A stretch of 47,527 bases of DNA from Geitlerinema sp. PCC 9228. GTDB taxonomy: Bacteria; Cyanobacteriota; Cyanobacteriia; Cyanobacteriales; PCC-9228. The DNA lies in NCBI RefSeq assembly GCF_001870905.1, contig NZ_LNDC01000078.1, forward strand, positions 1 through 47,527, in the 5' to 3' direction. The stretch's first letter is position 1; each line of letters opens with the position of its first letter. A program made the translations under genes and the position numbers. Below, piece by piece: positions 44,300-47,527 of the stretch. Below the pieces are notes generated by a model. The model searched no databases. It worked only from the letters and a program-made list of their open reading frames with translations, and was not told where the DNA came from.

Positions 44300-44546
44300 G
44301 AGCGTACCGAGCGTGGGAGCGTGGGAGCGTGGGAGCGTGGGAGCGTGGGAGCCTGGGAGCCTGGGAGCTTGGGAGCCTGGGAGCCTGGGAGATATAATTG
44401 GTTGTTTTCTCCGACGCTCCGATGCTCCGATGCTCCGACGCCCCGACGCCCCGACGCCCCGATGCCCCGACGCCCCGATGCTCCGACGCTCCGATGCCCC
44501 GATGCCCCGATGCCCCGACGCTCCGACGCTCCGACACCCCCACACC
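44300..44546. repeat. Octamer-repeat element, right copy
   Basis: The stretch GCGTACCGAGCGTGGGAGCG is shared with the left copy. About ten GTGGGAGC/CTGGGAGC units lead to GGGAGATATAATTGGTTG, TTTTCTCCGACG, and some fifteen CTCCGATG/CCCCGACG units. Arms are partly complementary, allowing one large hairpin. It fills most of the 347-bp gap after nifB, where no gene is present. Confidence 0.9.
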
Positions 44547-44634
44547 CCCTCCCCATCTTCTTCACATTTCTTCAAAAGCGATCGCATAATAGAAAAAGAA
44601 CCCACAGCAAGCAGGTAACAACCAAGGGGGAACC

Positions 44635-46098
44635 GTGGCAACCACCAAAGAACGTACTAAATGGGATGTGGGGCGATTTTTCCGTACTCTCGCCTACTAT
44701 CGCGTGATTCCATTTGTCGGAAACTTCGACCGCCAGACAAAACCCAAAATCAACCAACCCCAAAAGCAAGGCGTGGTTTTGGTTGCCGGCGCTACCGGTG
44801 GTGTTGGCAAACGAGTCGTTCATCAATTGCAGCAACAAGGATATTCTACGCGATCGCTGGTGCGAGATGCCCAACGCGCCCAAGAAATTCTCGGCAAAGA
44901 TAGCAAAAAAACCGACCTCGTCGAAGCCGATTTAACCCTTCCCGAAACCCTAACCCCGCGCCTGTTTGCCAACATCAGCGCCATTATCTGCTGTAGCGGC
45001 ACCCGCGTACAACCCACAGAAGGCGATACCCCCAACCGGGAAAAATACTACCAAGGCATTAAATTCTACATGCCAGAAGTCGTCGATACACCCGAAGTTG
45101 TCGAATACCGAGGCATCCAACACCTGCTACAAGTAGCTGTCAAAAACGCCAAAGAAACCACCATCTTCGACTTTTCCCAACCTTCCCCAGACCTCAAAGA
45201 AACCTGGGGAGTTCTCGACGACGTGGTCATGGGAGGCGTTAGCGAAAGCAATATCTACCTCACCGACGAAGCCGCTGTCTTTGCTGGCAACATCTCTACT
45301 GCCAACTCCGGCGGTTTTGCTTCCGTGAGAACCCGCAACTTCGCCAACTCCCTAGATTTATCCAACTTTGAAGGCATCCAACTACGGGTCAAAGGCGACG
45401 GCAAACGCTACAAATTTATTCTGCGAACCGACCCCAAATGGGATAGCGTCTCCTACTGCTATTCCTTCGACACCGTCTACAACATTTGGCAAACCGTACG
45501 CATTCCGTTTTCCGAATTTATTCCCGTCTTCCGCGCCAAAACCCGCTACGACAAAGAATCCCTCGACCCCAGCAAAATTTGCTCCATTCAATTGATGTTA
45601 AGCAAATTTGAATACGACCGCCAGCTCAATCCCAAGTTTTCCACCGGCGGCTTCCAAATGCAAATTGCCTCTATCCAAGCCTACGGCGGCAAACAATTGC
45701 CCCATTTTGTCCATATTAGCTCTGCAGGCGTTACCCGTCCCGGTCGTCCCGGTCTGAATTTAGACGAAGAACCCCCAGCGGTTCGCATGAACGAGCAACT
45801 CGGCGGTATTCTTACTTGGAAATTGCGCGGCGAAGAGGCGATTCGCAACAGCGGCTTACCCTATACCATTATCCGTCCTTGTGCCCTCACGGAAGAACCC
45901 GGTGGCAAATCTCTGGTTTTCGACCAAGGGGACAATATGCGCGGACAAGTCAGCCGCGAAGATGTCGCTGAATTGTGCTTGCAAGCTTTAAATCGAGAGG
46001 AAGCTTTTAACAAAACGTTTGAAGTGAAATCTGGCGACGAAAACCGACCAGCCGATTTTGATTGGCAAGGTTGTTTTGCTAACTTGCAGGCGGATTAG
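44635..46098 (+). CDS. Atypical SDR with CIA30 domain (HCF173-like)
   Basis: The 487-residue protein begins with a Rossmann motif VVLVAGATGGVGKRVV (about 47-62). It is interrupted by a CIA30 domain (about 165-350; DFSQPSPDLKETWGVLDDVVMGGVS, GDGKRYKFILRTD), and then resumes the SDR fold (FVHISSAGVTRPGRPG, LRGEEAIRNSGLPYTIIRP). This layout is that of plant HCF173, which promotes psbA translation, and of its cyanobacterial relatives, so a role in photosystem II or thylakoid complex assembly is inferred. A GTG start at 44635 follows GGGGGA. It is a host gene right after the nif island. Confidence 0.82.
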   Translation: MATTKERTKWDVGRFFRTLAYYRVIPFVGNFDRQTKPKINQPQKQGVVLVAGATGGVGKRVVHQLQQQGYSTRSLVRDAQRAQEILGKDSKKTDLVEADLTLPETLTPRLFANISAIICCSGTRVQPTEGDTPNREKYYQGIKFYMPEVVDTPEVVEYRGIQHLLQVAVKNAKETTIFDFSQPSPDLKETWGVLDDVVMGGVSESNIYLTDEAAVFAGNISTANSGGFASVRTRNFANSLDLSNFEGIQLRVKGDGKRYKFILRTDPKWDSVSYCYSFDTVYNIWQTVRIPFSEFIPVFRAKTRYDKESLDPSKICSIQLMLSKFEYDRQLNPKFSTGGFQMQIASIQAYGGKQLPHFVHISSAGVTRPGRPGLNLDEEPPAVRMNEQLGGILTWKLRGEEAIRNSGLPYTIIRPCALTEEPGGKSLVFDQGDNMRGQVSREDVAELCLQALNREEAFNKTFEVKSGDENRPADFDWQGCFANLQAD

Positions 46099-46125
46099 AA
46101 TGGGTTCTAAATTTTAACAATAAGT

Positions 46126-46147
46126 GGGTGGGCGGTGCCCACCCTAC
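46126..46147. repeat. Dispersed GGGTGGGC palindrome, copy 3
   Basis: GGGTGGGC and GCCCACCC enclose GGT and are followed by TAC. It lies between convergent genes and could end both transcripts. Confidence 0.65.
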
Positions 46148-46150
46148 TGT

Positions 46151-46348
46151 TTATTGACCTGCCTTGGCATCCTGTACTGCTAAATAAAAGCTTAAAATGG
46201 CGATAGGAATGCTGGCAGCGAGGATGACGCCTGTTGTTAGCTGGCCAAAATCCGGTTGTCCGGAGGCTAGTTCAAATACCGAACCCACAGCCGAAATGCC
46301 GGATACGCAAGAAATTCCCAAAAGAAGACCACTTTTTACTGTCAACAT
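46151..46348 (-). CDS. Small two-span membrane protein, unknown
   Basis: The 65-residue protein has two hydrophobic segments (about 5-26 and 36-58) with a short FELASGQPDFGQ loop and a charged AKAGQ end. It is oriented with def and starts at the ATG at 46348. No family is recognised, though short proteins of this kind are common in cyanobacteria. Confidence 0.55.
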   Translation of the reverse strand: MLTVKSGLLLGISCVSGISAVGSVFELASGQPDFGQLTTGVILAASIPIAILSFYLAVQDAKAGQ

Positions 46349-46386
46349 GACTTTTTCTGTATACGATAAGTTTGGTATGCAAGAAA

Positions 46387-46950
46387 CTAGGAAATGGGTT
46401 GCACGTCGCTGGCGGAGAACCCATGCTTGCTTAGTTCTTCTGCTAATACTAGGGAATTATCAATGCGATCGACAAACATAATTCCACTCAAGTGATCCAT
46501 TTCGTGTTGGATAGCACGACCTAGCAAGTCTTTTGCCAGCAATTTCTGTGGACGACCGTATTCGTCCTTATACGCCACTTCCACTGCAGCGTATCGTTCT
46601 ACATCCAAATAAACTCCAGGAATGCTCAGACAACCTTCCGGACCCACAATGGTATCCTTGGTATGGCGTTTGATAACGGGATTAATGAGAATCTTGGGTG
46701 GGGTAGCTGCGTTGTCTGGTTCGCAGTCTACCACCAACATCTGTCTCAGAGTTCCTACTTGGGGCGCTGCTAAACCGATGCCATCGGAACTGTACATGGT
46801 TTGCAGCAATTCCTTGGCAAATTTGCGGGTGTTTTGGTCAACTTTAGAAACACGTTTGCAAGATTGACGCAAAACTTTGTCACCTAGGTAGTGTAGGTTG
46901 AGAGGCGGTGCATCTAGTTTTTTCTTTTCAACGAGGACGGTGGAAGTCAT
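46387..46950 (-). CDS. def: Peptide deformylase
   Basis: The enzyme removes the formyl group from the initiator Met of new proteins. All three metal/active-site motifs are present: GIGLAAPQVG, EGCLSIPGV with the Cys ligand, and QHEMDHLSGIMF with two His ligands and the catalytic Glu. The 187-residue length and an N-terminal extension of about 15 residues are usual in cyanobacteria. Confidence 0.97.
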   Translation of the reverse strand: MTSTVLVEKKKLDAPPLNLHYLGDKVLRQSCKRVSKVDQNTRKFAKELLQTMYSSDGIGLAAPQVGTLRQMLVVDCEPDNAATPPKILINPVIKRHTKDTIVGPEGCLSIPGVYLDVERYAAVEVAYKDEYGRPQKLLAKDLLGRAIQHEMDHLSGIMFVDRIDNSLVLAEELSKHGFSASDVQPIS

Positions 46951-47070
46951 AGCTCCTTCTCGAACAGCAATACAACAATACAGGCTTTACTTCTACAATC
47001 TTAACCAATTGTTTCCTTGCTAAGGTAGCATCCTTGCCACGCGATCGCGAAAAATGGAGGAAAAAAACCA

Positions 47071-47487
47071 ATGGTAACTTCTCAATGGGAGAATTTCTCG
47101 CAACATGTTGGCAATTGGGAAGGTTCTTTTGCGCGATACGATGCCACGGGGAAATGGCAAAGCGAAACCCCCACGTTGGTGTCTATAGAACCTTTGCAAT
47201 TGGAAAGCGGCGATGCTAGTATGCGGCTGATATGGCGTCGCTACCAACCCGAAGTTCGGGAATCGGTTTTTGAATACAGTTCTTTGGAAAACAGTGTATT
47301 ATTTTTTGATAACGGTGCTTTTTCCCAAGGTTCCGTGCAATGGGGTCCGTATTCGGAATTTGGTGCCGAATTTGGCTTTATTAGCGGGAAACGTCGCCTG
47401 CGCGTGGTAGAATTATTTAACCGCGACAGCCAGCCAGAACAATTCACGGAAAATACCTCGATACGTTTGGAAGCCCTGTCGCTTTAG
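47071..47487 (+). CDS. DUF3598-like protein, short form
   Basis: The 138-residue protein starts with SQWENFSQHVGNWEGSFARYD, the pattern of the cyanobacterial DUF3598 family of lipocalin-like beta-barrel proteins, and runs through several beta strands to a stop at 47487. Many DUF3598 proteins have two such halves; this one has a single half. No catalytic residues are evident. AGGAAAAAAACC precedes the start. Confidence 0.7.
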   Translation: MVTSQWENFSQHVGNWEGSFARYDATGKWQSETPTLVSIEPLQLESGDASMRLIWRRYQPEVRESVFEYSSLENSVLFFDNGAFSQGSVQWGPYSEFGAEFGFISGKRRLRVVELFNRDSQPEQFTENTSIRLEALSL

Positions 47488-47507
47488 CGCAGGGAGGAAA
47501 AACGAAC

Positions 47508-47523
47508 GGCGACTTTAGTCGCC
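47508..47523 (+). terminator. Possible terminator, cut by the window edge
   Basis: GGCGAC and GTCGCC enclose TTTA shortly after the DUF3598-like gene; any T-run would lie beyond the window edge. Confidence 0.35.
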
Positions 47524-47527
47524 TATA

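Noticed and set aside
44300-44546. CRISPR array
   Set aside because: Units are 8 bp and contiguous, with no spacers and no cas genes.
44288-44634. Right-hand copy of the tRNA-Ala 3' end as an attachment site
   Set aside because: No match to the T-arm or acceptor sequence is present after nifB, and no integrase is in the window.
44284-44641. Minus-strand frames coding for GASEHRSVGASG-type proteins over the repeats
   Set aside because: They are translations of the 8-mer array. No ribosome site or family supports them.

Overview
The window comes from an oxygenic, probably filamentous, nitrogen-fixing cyanobacterium. The palindrome GCGATCGC (HIP1), a hallmark of many cyanobacterial genomes, occurs throughout. 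Host genes include ndhO, chlG, a petP-like gene, a likely Psb35 gene, a Get3d-like ATPase and an HpsE-like glycosyltransferase. I see no insertion sequence, phage gene or CRISPR array.

Layout. 1-10.2 kb: the end of a TPR protein, a J-domain protein, tRNA-Thr, an LCP protein, a subtilisin-like protease, rpe, a DsbA-like lipoprotein, a glycosyltransferase and tsaE. 10.2-13.9 kb: a minus-strand hypC-hypD-hypE-hypA-hypB operon for [NiFe]-hydrogenase maturation, with no hydrogenase structural gene in view. 13.9-15.1 kb: mostly non-coding, with one likely gene remnant. 15.1-28 kb: host metabolism, envelope and photosynthesis genes (aspS, mdh, ndhO, a GT39-like transferase, a class A PBP, chlG, Get3d-like, petP-like, hisF). 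28.8-44.3 kb: the nitrogen fixation region. 44.6 kb to the end: an SDR/CIA30 protein, a small membrane protein, def and a DUF3598-like protein.

The nif region is the exceptional part. nifV reads leftwards and ends 17 bp from a tRNA-Ala. Across a 0.9-kb spacer, rightwards, come a NifX-domain gene, nifS, nifU, an IscA/HesB-type gene, then nifH-nifI1-nifI2-nifD-nifK-[2Fe-2S] ferredoxin-nifE-nifN-nifB. Two PII-like nifI genes between nifH and nifD, a NifD with a long internal insertion and a NifK without N-terminal extension are the architecture of clostridia, green sulfur bacteria, sulfate reducers and methanogens. The usual cyanobacterial order (nifB-fdxN-nifS-nifU-nifH-nifD-nifK) is absent. 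To my recollection, a transferred nif cluster of this kind was reported in Coleofasciculus (Microcoleus) chthonoplastes, so this window may be that lineage or a relative.

The foreign operon looks domesticated. nifH is preceded by a perfect NtcA box (GTA-N8-TAC) with a correctly spaced -10, and the genes contain HIP1 sites. Most operon junctions carry long stem-loops, several with G-U pairs. Arrays of 8-bp repeats sit in the same orientation on both sides of the cluster and, as a short copy, between nifN and nifB. They could allow loss or movement of the whole island. NifI1/NifI2 predict direct post-translational switch-off of nitrogenase in a host that makes oxygen.
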